DNA from: Cordilura impudica
Lineage: Eukaryota > Arthropoda > Insecta > Diptera > Scathophagidae
Length of the DNA stretch: 64,000 bases
Assembly: GCA_963682025.1 (NCBI GenBank)
Contig: OY821520.1
Coordinates: forward strand, 131,849,437-131,913,436
Direction: 5' to 3'
In this document: positions 54,131 through 64,000 of the stretch, piece by piece
Layout: each line of letters starts with the position of its first letter
Position numbering within the stretch: the first letter of the stretch is position 1
Program-made: the position numbers and the translations under genes
Notes under the pieces: generated by a model
The model's input: only the letters and a program-made list of their open reading frames with translations
Databases searched by the model: none
What the model was told of the DNA's origin: nothing

Positions 54131-55428
54131 TTAGGGTGCTTCAAAAAAAATTTTTTTTTAATATACAACTTTATTTACAATCTATCCATTTAAGGATAAT
54201 AAGCAAATTCGATATAATAATATTAACATCAATTATTGAACTCCAGTGAGAACAATAATATACTACACTACGTTGGTTAACTTAAAAGTATTTACAAGTA
54301 TTTACAAATAGAAGAATATTGAATATTTTCATCAAAAAGAAAAATTATATAATGTATGTCTAAGTAATTATTTTGGAAATGGTAGTTCAAGAACATGATG
54401 CCTTTTAAGTCTTCGGACCTCATTCGTATCATCTAGCAGTGATATAGCCAGAAAATTGGAGTGATTACTTAATCTGTGTAAGCGGGTCGTGCTGAATCGA
54501 TTAGTTTCATCTTTAACCATGGGAGCAAATAGATCGTTGTGAATAGTTTTATTTGATACAAAAAACCATGGTGCGTTAACAATTGACCTTAAAATTTTTG
54601 ATTGCTATCGTTGTAGTATTTCAATATTGGAATTGCTAGCTGTTCCCCATAACTGGATTCCAAACGTCCAAACTGGTTTGAGTAGAAGTTGCATATATTA
54701 TTATTTTATTTTCAAGACTTAATTGAAAGTTAGGTCCCAACAACCAATAAAGGCATTTGCATATTATGTTTAGATGTTCTTTTTTAGTTTTAGTGTAGGT
54801 TTTCGATGTTAGTCTTCCATCTATATGTAATCCTAGATATTTTACACTATCAGTTTGTGGAATATTAGTGTTTTTCAGAGATATTCAAAGACAGTTACCT
54901 CTACGTAAAGCGAATGTTACGTATGCTGATTTGTCAGTATTCACTTTAGGTTCCACTTGTTTCGCCATATTTCAGTAGCATTGAGCTCATTTTGAACTAT
55001 ATTCGAAGCTTCATCTTTACATAAGCTGGAGACCAATATAGCTAGAGAAAATTCGAGAAATTATGCAACTAAAGAATTATTATAAGCAATGTCTCCACAG
55101 TTTAAAATTTAGCAATTTTTAGATGGCTGTAACCAGTCTTCTAGTTATGATGATCACACTTTTTAATAGCGTTTTGAAAAGCTTAAAGACTCAGCTTTAA
55201 TAATATATAATGGTTTCTTATAAAAAATTGCGCTAATTATAAGTAAATCCAATTTTGGTTAAAAAGGATTTTTTCCCATATTAATTAAATGGGAAACTAA
55301 AACTAAAATAGCGACCTCTTAGAGTTGAGCTGGAACGCCCATCTTTGCTGAGGATTTTTTTTATATCACACAAAAACATTTGAGGGGGTAAGAGCAAAAA
55401 AAAATTAAAATTTTTTTGAAGACCCTAA
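54131..55428. mobile_element. TIR element (TTAGGGTGCTTCAAAAAAA) interrupted by a LINE fragment
   Basis: Left TTAGGGTGCTTCAAAAAAAA and right complement TTAGGGTCTTCAAAAAAATT are short inverted ends. The right half (about 55041-55428) is non-coding filler ending TTTTTTTGAAGACCCTAA. The left half holds a minus-strand Jockey-type fragment. A Helitron begins directly at the right end (55429). Confidence 0.5.
54371..55040 (-). pseudogene. C-terminal part of a Jockey-type LINE ORF2
   Basis: On minus: YW, LWGTASNSNIEILQR, SKILRSIVNAPWFVSN, NDLFAPMVKDETNRFS and LDDTNEVRRLKRHHVLELPF then TAA. This is the conserved tail after the RT domain of Jockey-clade elements (LWGTAS...NAPWYVSN...RRLKR). Earlier parts are frame-shifted, and the RT domain is missing. 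A poly(T) tract on plus at about 54148-54160 corresponds to its poly(A) tail. Confidence 0.8.
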
Positions 55429-55796
55429 TCTATAATATTAATAGGCAAGGCGATTTCTTGTTACCGATGCTACTGTGCCAGATTTAATCCTATTTTCACC
55501 ACACATGGCTCATTTGAGAGCATTTTTAGCTGTCTACCAGATTTAAAGATTTTAAATTTTAAATTTTCTTTGTAGTAAACTGCATTTAAAGTTGCTACTA
55601 ACACATACCTAAAATTATGCACAGTTATGTTTGTGTTTATTAAATTTGTTAGTGTGTTAAAAAAAAAATTAAATTGTTTTTTGTGTTGATTTGTGAGTTG
55701 GCTATAATTGATTAGCATACCTTTAGGGTCTTTATTTAATGAAAAAATAAATAACCCAGAATTTGCACTCGAATTTCGAGGGCTGGAATCTGCTAG
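55429..55796 (+). mobile_element. Complete non-autonomous Helitron
   Basis: TCTATAATATTAATAGGCAA at 55429, family core, hairpin GCACTCGAATTTCGAGGGC and CTAG at 55793-55796 followed by T. Closely matches 8549-8924. Confidence 0.9.
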
Positions 55797-56574
55797 TATA
55801 CATTAACATGTGTTATGTAATTTCAAAAAGCGACAGAACTTTATACAATTATTTATTAGATATAAAATGAATTTACTTAATATAAATAACGAAATGTATA
55901 CAGCATTAAATATGTATACAATAATTATTATTGGCAGATTCCAGCACTCGAAATTCAAGCGCAATTTCTAGGCAGCTTTATTTTTCAACTTAGCCAATTC
56001 ACAAACCAACACTTTTATGGTTTATTATTATTGTGAATGAAGGTAGCAAACTCATTAACAAACATGGGTTAAACCATCTGAACTCAACTTAAAATATGGC
56101 TGTTTTTTACATCACTATTTCCAAATTGGCTGAATTTTGGCAGGATTAAAGTGTATCCGAGAGATAAGAAAAATCCTAAATTTAAGTTCACTGACGCATC
56201 TGGATCCGGAAATATGAGGTGTTGAATATCGGGAAAAACTATAAAAATGTACAAAGTTGTACTTACTTAATTATCATTTTCTTGATTAATATTATAGTGA
56301 CGCAACTTATCAAGGTCGCATTTGAAAGGTTAATTAATTACCTTTAATTTGATATACAACATGATTTTTTTTTTGGAAAGGTCAAAGGTCACATCTCTTG
56401 ACCTATAATTCGGGAGGCTATAGCTGTAAAAACGACAATTTTAAAAATCTGAAAAAAATATATGTTTAAGATTGGTTCCTTCCCTAAAGTTCCAAAAAAT
56501 TTCAGACTGGGGGTATTCTTGGATCCAGAAATATTTATCATAGAGTAAAGGTAGATATTTAACAAGTGAATTAT

Positions 56575-56795
56575 TATTATTATGAATGCTGTTGTTGTTG
56601 GCGTTGTTGGCGTTGTTGACATTATTATGATGAATGCTGTTGTTGTTGTTGTTGTTGGCGTTGTTGACATTATTATGATGAATGCTGTTGTTGTTGTTGT
56701 TGTTGTTGTTGACATTATTATGATGAATGCTGTTGTTGTTGTTGTTATTGTTGACATTATTATGATGAATGCTGTTGTTGTTGTTTAGTTTTATT
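56575..56795. repeat. GTT-rich minisatellite (~58-bp units) after the transposase gene
   Basis: Four units of ATTATTATGATGAATGCTGTTGTTGTTG..., differing in the number of GTT or GGC triplets. It lies just beyond and slightly into the transposase stop, so the protein ends in a Gln run. The Asn/Thr- or Val-rich open frames through it are by-products. Confidence 0.85.
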
Positions 56796-58821
56796 ATAAA
56801 TGTTTTCAATTACAAATTTGCTATCAGCGGAATAAATTTTAGCTTGTAATTGTGTTTTTGAAATTGGTATGAAGCTGTGCTGCTTTTGAGTTCCCGGAAT
56901 TGTACGTAATCCTATAAATCTATCAGTTAGCAATTTCTCTTCTTCTTCATAATATTTTTCCGTTAAATATGCAAAGTTGCAGTTCTGAAGAGTTTGCTGA
57001 CACCAATTATACAAGTGGAGAGGAGTAGTTGTCTGATCTTCGAATGGACGTTGCAAGCTGGCTCTTCGTGCTTCACGCTTTACCGTTCCCCCAAGACCAT
57101 CACTAGGTCCTTTGCCGTGACTGGTAGCAAAGAAATGCCACTCAGCGGAACAATTAAAATCTTCGCTATGATGGCATAAATTGGCAAAGTTTTTTTTATT
57201 TTTAAATTGCGCGGAAGAACCGTCCCAAAAATAAAAAATTTTCTTTGGTATTTTCAAAAACTTGTTTTTTAAAAACTCATTTAGGTGGCGATGAAATAAA
57301 TGAACTGCTATGGTATTATGTATTAGACAGTCTGATATTATTATAAAATTTGTAGTTTCTAATTTTCCATTTGATTTGTAATAAATTGCTATTGGGTATA
57401 GTGTGGCCTGGCTATTATTCCATAAAAAGCCTTGCACAGAATCCTGAACCACAAAAGTTGCATTTTCGGAGAAGTCGCAAATTACTAAATACTCATTTTC
57501 TTCCAACGCAGACTTTTTGTGAGCCATAAATGGACCCTGCTCTTTAGATACGAATGAATGGGGTAGAAGAGTTTGCAGTTTTTCGCATAAAGAATCCAGA
57601 AAAGAATCAGTTTCTTTAATAATAGTTTCCAAAGAGTCTCTATCTACACTTATCCACTGTTTATATATGATTTCATCAATTTCATTTTCTAATAATAATT
57701 CACCAAGTTTCTCTTTAAAATTTTGTATATCTGGACACATGCTACATCTGCCAAGGTAGCAATTTGGTGATGGGGGATTGCATATAAGTCTTTTTAAACA
57801 ATCTTTATAAGTTTCCAGCACAAAATCCTGCACATTTTCTGTCAATTTTTTCAGGTTTATTGCGTGGAGCATTAGTTTTGTATTTTGATGTATTTTACAA
57901 ACACATACATTATGGCTTCCTGACGCATCTGCTAGAACCACATTTTTTGGCCGAAGTTCACAAAATTTAGAAATTCCAATAGTTATCCCTTCATGTTTTT
58001 CTTTAAATAAAGCATAAACTTCTCGAAGATTTCCGAGTAAAAGTCTTTTATTTTTTTTTACATTTACACCATTTTCTGTTATTGACACGTAGTCTTTACA
58101 TCCTGGTAGACATCTGCTGACATCATCAGTTTCATAAAAGATTTTCACCACATCAACAATTTCTAATGGCAATCGTTTTCCAAGTTTTGGATTCGGTGTA
58201 CTCAATACGCCTTCTGTCTCAACCAAGTGCCATGAAATTTGTTATTTGAAATTCCTCCTCCATTCTTTTCAATGTCCAGCTTTTAGGTAAAATAGTTAAA
58301 AGTTGAATTTTATCACTGTTTTTAGTTATTGATTTAAACTTTTCTTTTAGTTGTTCGATCATTTCCGATTCTGGCCATACGTGAGAGGTTGAAGGTGTTG
58401 AATTTGGGAAAATGTTGGTTTTAATTGATGTTGTTATTTTTTCTAACTTTCTAGTTGTATACCCTTTTAATGGAATTTTTCTCGAACATATTGGAGATTC
58501 TTGTCAATATGTTAAACTTTCGTTTAACTTAGAAATTCGAACATCTCCCGAAACTGATGCTTCACTTTCCGAGTCTGAAGTCTCGTTTTCTGGCTCGTTC
58601 ATAGATTGAATATTATTGTTTACACTTCCTTTTAATTTATAAATTTCTCTTCTGCATATATCACATATTTTATTTGATATTGAAATGTTATTACTAATTC
58701 CAGTCATCCATTGCTGAACTTTTCGAAGTCCTCTTGCATTCCGGACATGAGCAACTTCTTTAAATGGATTACAACAATATATTGTATTAAATGACATATT
58801 GTTTACAGAGGCAAAAAACAA
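56760..58821 (-). pseudogene. Sola-like transposase, one stop and one frameshift
   Basis: The N-terminal part (from 58821) has a cysteine cluster (TIYCCNPFKEVAHVRNARG, KICDICRREIYKL). It meets an in-frame TGA at 58504 and continues open (WPESEMIEQLKEKFKS, LLTILPKSWTLKRMEEEF) to about 58232, where a one-base shift leads into a 488-codon frame. That frame carries LPGCKDYVSI, LLLGNLREVYALF, VCVCKIHQN, CYLGRCSMCPD and three aspartates in VICDFSEN, IIISDCLIHN and YFWDGSSAQFKNKKNF (about residues 251, 299 and 335 of the frame), then CHHSEDF, HFFATSHGKGPSDGLGGTVK and LRTIPGT. The D-D-D pattern and the DG.SAQ.KN.KNF block are those I associate with Sola transposases. Two lesions only, so decay is recent. 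Confidence 0.75.
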
Positions 58822-59702
58822 TCACTTTGAAAACTTTTAGTTTTATTTAAAAATATTGATTTTATAGCAACACATGTGGTTTTTTAAAGCAACGTGCTTA
58901 GAATGGTTTTTTTTCGTGGTGCTTCCTTTGACTTCTCGTTTTTCAATAATTTCTCTATATCCAAGTTATTTGACACTACGAACCACACCCGACAACATTT
59001 ATACTGTTGTCTCGCTCTAACATAATTACCTGTCAAACCAACCCTAACACAGGTCTGTACTGAGTACAGTACAGAGCTAAAGAACCAGAAACAATTAGCG
59101 GCGTGCGTGCATAGCCCGCCGACGCTCACGAGCACAACCAACCACATTCATAAACAGTAACAGTAACAGCACCGACTTTTTAAATATCTACCTTTACTCT
59201 ATGATAAATATTTCTGGATCCAAGCATACCCCCAGTCTGAAATTTTTTGGAACTTTAGGGAAGGAACCAATCTTAAACATATATTTTTTTCAGATTTTTA
59301 AAATTGTCGTTTTTACAGCTATAGCCTCCCGAATTATAGGTCAAGAGATGTGACCTTGGACCTTTCCAAAAAAAAAAATCATGTTGTATATCAAATTAAA
59401 GGTAATTAATTAACCTTTCAAATGCAACCTTGATGAGTTGCGTAACTATAATACTTTTCAAGAAAATTATAATTAAGTAAGTACAACTTTGTAAATTTTG
59501 ACCTTTTTTTACGATTTTCAAGACCACATATTTCCGGATACAGAAGTGCCAGTGCCCTCAAACTTTGCACTTATTTTAGTTCTGTAATAATCTATCTTCC
59601 TACGAAAAATCATACAATTTGGAGAAGGTAGTGTACACCCATTGGTTGATTTGACATGGAATTACCCACATATTAACAAATTTAATAAACACACACATAG
59701 CA

Positions 59703-59900
59703 TCTATAATATTAATAGGCTAGGCGATTTCTTGTGACCGATGTTTCGTTCTAACATTTTATCCCGATTTTGACCAAACGTATATTATTTCAAAGGTATT
59801 TCTTTTGAGCCGTTTTGTAGATTTACAGATTTTGAAATTTTTTCCTTTATTTTGAGTAAATTGCATTTGAAGTTGCCAATAACACATACATAAAATTGTA
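59703..59900 (+). mobile_element. 5' half of a non-autonomous Helitron
   Basis: TCTATAATATTAATAGGCTA through ACACATACATAAAATTGTA, then it stops at the minisatellite block. It is placed head-to-head with the split reverse copy to its left. Confidence 0.85.
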
Positions 59901-59904
59901 TTTT

Positions 59905-60405
59905 CTAATAAAAATTTTTTTTAGAAAAATGTCATTTTATATACCAATAACATAATCTTAAAAATTATATTTTGTTAAAAACACCTCTTCTAAAAATAGA
60001 TTTTATAAAAAATACAGTTTCTTCGAAAAGCACATTTGGTAAAAAATATTTTTTTTTTACAGTACCTTTCCTGAAATAGTACCTTTTATGGAATAAGTAA
60101 CTTTTCTTAAAAATTTATCTTTTCGAAAAAAATGCCCTTTCTAAAAATGTACCATTTCCAAACGAAGTACCTTTTCTAAAAAAGTACGTCTTTCCTTAAA
60201 AGTACTTTTCCTAAGGAGTAGTTTTTAAGGTTAATAGTAGTATAAGGTTAATTTTTTTATAAATTAAAATTTTTCTAAAGAAGTATTTATTTTAAAGAGT
60301 ACCTTTTTCTAAAAAGGTATTTTTCGTAAGCTAATAATACCTTTATAAAAGAGAACATTTCTTTAAAAAAGTACGTTGCCTTTTCTTAAATAATCTTTTT
60401 TTCAC
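59905..60405 (-). repeat. ~18-bp minisatellite, fifth block, reverse reading
   Basis: Units such as ACCTTTTCTAAAAAAGTACG and CTTTCCTTAAAAGTACTTTTCC complement those of the 43-52-kb blocks. Confidence 0.75.
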
Positions 60406-60428
60406 GGGCAACTTAAGCGCCTTACAAC

Positions 60429-60847
60429 TAAAGGCCAGTTTATACACTCACTTTGTAATACGACCTGTCAAAAATTCGAGTTTTAATGAAAAGTATGAAA
60501 AGTATTTAGTATCCTGTAAAAACTTTATTGTCGAAAACGGATGTTTTTTTTTTATTTTTAGAAAGATTTCTACAAATTTGTCATTTTTATCTGAACAGAA
60601 TTGTTTTTTGGTAACACTAAAAAAAAGGTAAACAAAAACCAAGAAAGTGGAACTAAAATATAAATTAAAAAAAAAAAATGGTTTGTTATTCGAAACAGCT
60701 GTTTTCATAAGACTTGAGTGTGATGGTTTAAATGGCTTAAGTATGCAGAAATAATGTCGGTACGACTTTATGAGAGTCCGAATAATTTCATCGATTTTTA
60801 TGTCGCAAAATAATACGACTGAGTGGCATCATGTAAATGGGCCTTTA
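60429..60847. mobile_element. Candidate MITE with TAAAGGCC ends
   Basis: Left TAAAGGCCAGTTTATACACTCAC. The right end is the complement of TAAAGGCCCATTTACATGATGCCACTCA, so short imperfect TIRs bound about 420 bp. No clean target duplication and no coding sequence. Confidence 0.35.
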
Positions 60848-61741
60848 CACGTAATTTACATTTTCAAATCGCTCTGTGGCTGAAATTTTGATTTCATTGG
60901 CCAAAAGTCTAATTTTTTTGTCACCGATTTTTAAAATTTTAAACACAAATGTTTTTTTTAATTTCAGAAAAAGGTGATTTTTTTGTTTTTTATCAAAAAT
61001 AAATGGTTACTACTCGCAAGCTATCAGCGATAATGACCTCCGGTCTTTTTTATAATATTGGCAGTATTACAGTCCTTAGTAGTTGTAAGTGGTCACAGCT
61101 CTACCGTTTAATATTAGGGGCATTATGAAATATTTATGAGACTACTATATTTTTCTCAAATTTCAACTTTAGTGGAATAGAACTTCTAGGGAACAAAAGG
61201 GAACAAGAAGCGTATACCACCTGAGAAAGGTGAAAGTTTCCTCTTTAACCCTATATGCACTTTTTGCACCCGTGACGACCCGTGGGTAGAACACTTTTTT
61301 CATTTTAATGAAATTAGTTTAAGTACTCGTATACAATGGTGTATTACATTTGTGCTTTAGGTATTTTTTAGCTTATAATAGTCATTATTTGTTCTATTAC
61401 CATAATATATTTGTAAGTAAGAATGTCAATACACAAATGCGTAATTCATAGTACGTAATTCATTAGTAACCTGGGTTCTTTTTTATTATCATACCTTTTT
61501 TATACCTTTTTATTTTACTTAACAATACACTAATGCCAGTAGAAAACACACACTGGTAATTCATTTGTATAGTGGGTTTTTTATATATTATTTTAGGTAG
61601 TAATGCACTAATGCCATTTCCTTACCTTTTTATTTTACCTAGAAACATATTATGATGGCTTATGAGAAGGCTTATAAGAAAGCGACATTTGAATACAAAC
61701 TCAATCGCTCTAATATATTTCAGCAATAACAGTCGCAAATA
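60848..61741. other. Gene-less stretch with a diverged ~110-bp duplication
   Basis: TACCTTTTTATTTTACTTAACAATACACTAATGCCAGT near 61501 is echoed by TACCTTTTTATTTTACCTAG and AATGCACTAATGCCATTT near 61600-61640. Nothing else is supported. Confidence 0.4.
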
Positions 61742-62553
61742 AAACAAATAAGAAAATTATAGTCGGTCTAGCCCGACTATACGATACCCAATACCATGGT
61801 TAAGAGACCCTATCTCTTCGGTCCAACTAATTGGATATAGCAAATACGCATAAACCAAATTTGAGTGGTATTTTTATTAATTTTTTTCGGTGCAGATATG
61901 AAAAAGGTCATTTCGGATACTATATTTAAATGTGGACTAGGTCGAAAAATGGACCGATCCTGACCATATTTGGTAAAGTCACTTATACTTTGAAAAAACA
62001 TATACAAACCAAATTTGAGAAAAATCTGTGCAATATTTTTGTTTTTTGGTAGATTTAAGTGAAGATCGGGAAGCATCTCTATATGGGGCCTATGACTAAG
62101 AACTTTGCTGTAGGGAGAATTTTTGAACTACTGATTAATGGATGTAATAAACACATACAAACCCAATTTGACTGAGATCTATATGATAATTTGGAACTTA
62201 TGGCAATTTATGTCGATTTCATAGGGGCCATTTTTATGGGGGCTAGGTCTGAACATCGACCGATTCTCACCAATTTCAACAGCGTTTATTCCATGGCCGA
62301 TGGAAGCTTATGTACCAAATTTCATCATAATATATACATATTTGCGACCTGTAGTTTGATTACAAGCTTTACATGGACACACAGACGGACGGACGGACGG
62401 ACGGACGGACGGACGGACATTGCTATTTCGACTCCAAAAGTGGTTCTGAGTCGATCGGTATAATTAAAGATGGGTCTAGGACGAATATTTTTGGTTGTTA
62501 CAAGCAGCAGCACAAAGTCATTATACCCAAACCACGTAGTGGTATAGGGTATA
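61742..62553 (-). mobile_element. mini-me/DINE-1-like element, family A
   Basis: The plus strand reads AAACAAATAAGAAAATTATAGTCGGTCTAGCCCGACTATACG at the left and ACCACGTAGTGGTATAGGGTATAA at the right. The (GACG)n tract of nine units is at about 62384-62420. Nearly complete. Confidence 0.9.
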
Positions 62554-62569
62554 AATATTCAGAAAAATA

Positions 62570-64000
62570 TGGAGAGCTTCAGTTATAAAGAACTGGCCGG
62601 AGAGTATTTTAGAAACAAAAACCAGAAAGATGTTCTTAGTTACGTTAAAATAAAATTAAACTTAAATTCGTGTAGCACCGAAATACAAGAGCAATTATCT
62701 AATATCGTCAAAGCACTAAAAAAAACGCTACAAAGAAGTTAGCTTCAGTAAACAAAATTTTTATATAGAAAGTGCAAACTGGTTAGAAGGCCAACTTACT
62801 ATCGCTGCAGAAAATGCAAAGCAAGATAAGGCTGGAAGACCACGCAAATCACTGCAGCGATAGATCTAAGAGGTGGAAACTAAAAGATGTTAAAGATGAA
62901 ATTGGTTGTACAAATATAAAATAATTTTTCCTACATCGATTATGATCACAGAACCAATTAACAAAAGTGGATATCATTGAAAAATTTGTTTAAACGGATT
63001 CTTAAAAGTATACCAACTCTGAATGATGCAAAACAGTTTAGCGTTATTTCTGGATTTGAAATTAACAAAACTGCAATAGATTGCTCAGATTGCGAGTGCT
63101 TGAAAAAGGCTCAAATATGTATCCAGCATATCATCACATAACCGCTGCTAAAATGGACTGTTTGCCATCAAAGGATACGATCACAATCATACCAATTTTG
63201 GCAGTGGTACAACTACAATCTCTACTTGATCACACAGCCGAACGCTTGCTTCAATTAATACAAGGAAATGAGTTAAAGAAATATGGAAACACAAAGCAAA
63301 TTCTTTTTTGTAAATGGGGATGTGATGGTTCTTCGGGACAGAAACAATACAAACAAGTATTATGTGAAAATATTTTGGACTCAGATATGTCCATGGTATC
63401 ATTTGTACCATTGTGATTGAAAAAGATTTTGGAAGATTCAGTGCCTGCGACTAGCACAACGCAAGCAAAAGATATATGGAAAAATGAGACACCTTCTACG
63501 AAATACTGCCGGCCAATCAAATTTGAATTCAAAAAAGAAACTCATGATGCCATTAACAAAGAAGTTAGTGATATTAAGGCCCAAATTGCAACACTACAGC
63601 CATTACAATTACAATTAGATGGACAGCAAATTGAAGTAAGCTACCAGTTAGTGCTGACAATGATAGATGGAAAAGTAAGTCAGGCTTTGACTAACACGAA
63701 GGCTGCATCCAGCTGCATTATATGCCAAGCAACATCAAGCCAATTAAATCAAGTACCGACAAAATCATTAGGTAATACCGATGCATATGAATTTGGATTA
63801 TCACCACTACACGCAAGAACGCGACTTATGGAACACATACTAAAAATCAGTTATGTTTTGGATTTCCGGTCTTCAGGATCAATAAGAAACAACGAAACTA
63901 ACAAAGGGTTAAGTTCAAAAACGAAACATGTTCAAGATGACTATCGCAATATTGGATTGATTATAGATCAGCCAAAACAAGAGTCAGGCAACACAAATGA
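62570..64000 (+). pseudogene. Second Transib (RAG1-like) transposase relic, runs off the window
   Basis: It starts MESFSYKELAGEYFRNKNQK at 62570. After a frameshift it reads ANWLEGQLTIAAENAK, AGRPRKSLQR and SKRWKLKDVKDEIG, then IPTLNDAKQF and, from 63100, MYPAYHHITAAKMDCLPSKD, LLDHTAERLLQ, CKWGCDGSSGQKQYKQVL (DGSSG) and SMVSFVPL. Beyond a stop near 63414 it continues with CRPIKFEFKKETHDAINKEV, MIDGKVSQALTNTKAASSCI, ICQATSSQLN, PLHARTRLMEHILKISYVLD and GLIIDQPKQESGNTND at the edge. It is less damaged in its second half than the copy at 12745-14510 and comes from a different Transib lineage by eye. The catalytic Glu region lies beyond the window. Confidence 0.82.

Larger units (their letters stand above)
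56066..59667 (-). mobile_element. Sola-like DNA transposon with ~490-bp TIRs and ACAT duplication
   Basis: The ends are GGGTTAAACCATCTGAACTC (left) and the complement of GGGTAATTCCATGTCAAATC (right). Inverted similarity extends from 56066-56561 to 59181-59667, with the inner 350 bp almost identical and the outer part diverged. ACAT is duplicated at 56062-56065 and 59668-59671. A single transposase gene is on the minus strand. A 4-bp duplication plus a D-D-D-type transposase fits the Sola superfamily as I know it, but the superfamily name is an inference from the protein pattern. It is inserted in a Helitron. Confidence 0.75.
55931..59702 (-). mobile_element. Non-autonomous Helitron split by a Sola-like transposon
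   Basis: The minus-strand 3' end lies at 55931 (hairpin near 55945, terminal CCAA). The element runs to 56065 and resumes at 59672 (ATTAACAAATTTAATAAACACACACATAGCA). Its own 5' third is missing where another Helitron begins at 59703. The join across 56065/59672, allowing one ACAT, restores family sequence. Confidence 0.8.

Noticed and set aside
56389..56809. Asn/Ile- and Thr-rich 122-codon frames
   Set aside because: They arise from the GTT-type minisatellite next to the Sola-like transposase.
1..64000. tRNA, rRNA or conserved ncRNA genes
   Set aside because: I looked for cloverleaf A/B boxes and rRNA-like GC-rich conserved blocks and found none I could support.

Overview
This window reads as repeat-dominated nuclear DNA of a fly. 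It is very AT-rich, coding density is near zero, and most of it is transposable-element sequence. Many copies resemble the dipteran mini-me/DINE-1 repeats, with (TA)n and (GTCY)n tracts and a hairpin just before a CTTGTTT end. A calyptrate fly (blow fly, house fly or stable fly type) is my inference; no marker here fixes the species. I recognise one intact host gene: a 630-codon secreted neprilysin-like (M13) protein at 27331-29223 on the minus strand, which has lost the zinc-protease motif.

Layout. 0-9 kb: short non-autonomous Helitrons (5' TCTATAATATTAATAGG, 3' hairpin plus CTAG), a possible solo LTR, a 1.2-kb TIR element with TA duplication, a mini-me/DINE-1 copy and a 120-bp perfect-hairpin element. 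11-14.5 kb: a 21-bp minisatellite followed by a broken Transib (RAG1-like) transposase. 14.8-19.6 kb: two pieces of a non-LTR retrotransposon, one holding the RT core that the other lacks, with a MITE at the ORF1/ORF2 junction. 20-27.3 kb: a Helitron split by a mini-me/DINE-1 element that carries a 7-bp array and is itself split by an inverted copy with about 4 kb of cargo and two MITEs. 27.3-29.3 kb: the neprilysin-like gene with its own TATA box and poly(A) signal. 31-36 kb: a four-level nest (Helitron helicase relic, then a 9-bp-TSD foldback/MULE-type element, then a mini-me/DINE-1 copy, then 2.8 kb of 7-bp arrays). 37-43 kb: a second Helitron helicase relic, LINE-tail repeats and further Helitron and mini-me/DINE-1 copies.

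43-60 kb is dominated by an ~18-bp GGTACTTTTTTAAGAAAA-type array, split by mini-me/DINE-1 copies, a Tc1-like element with IR/DR ends, MITEs, Jockey-type LINE pieces and a Sola-like DNA transposon (56066-59667; ~490-bp TIRs, ACAT target duplication) that sits inside another Helitron. The window ends in a second Transib transposase relic, which runs off the edge.

The elements do not form a working pathway. They are layers of insertion, and target-site duplications and split ORFs give their relative ages. Boundaries were set by eye from aligned copies and are usually good to a few bases where a TSD or terminal motif is cited, and less precise elsewhere.
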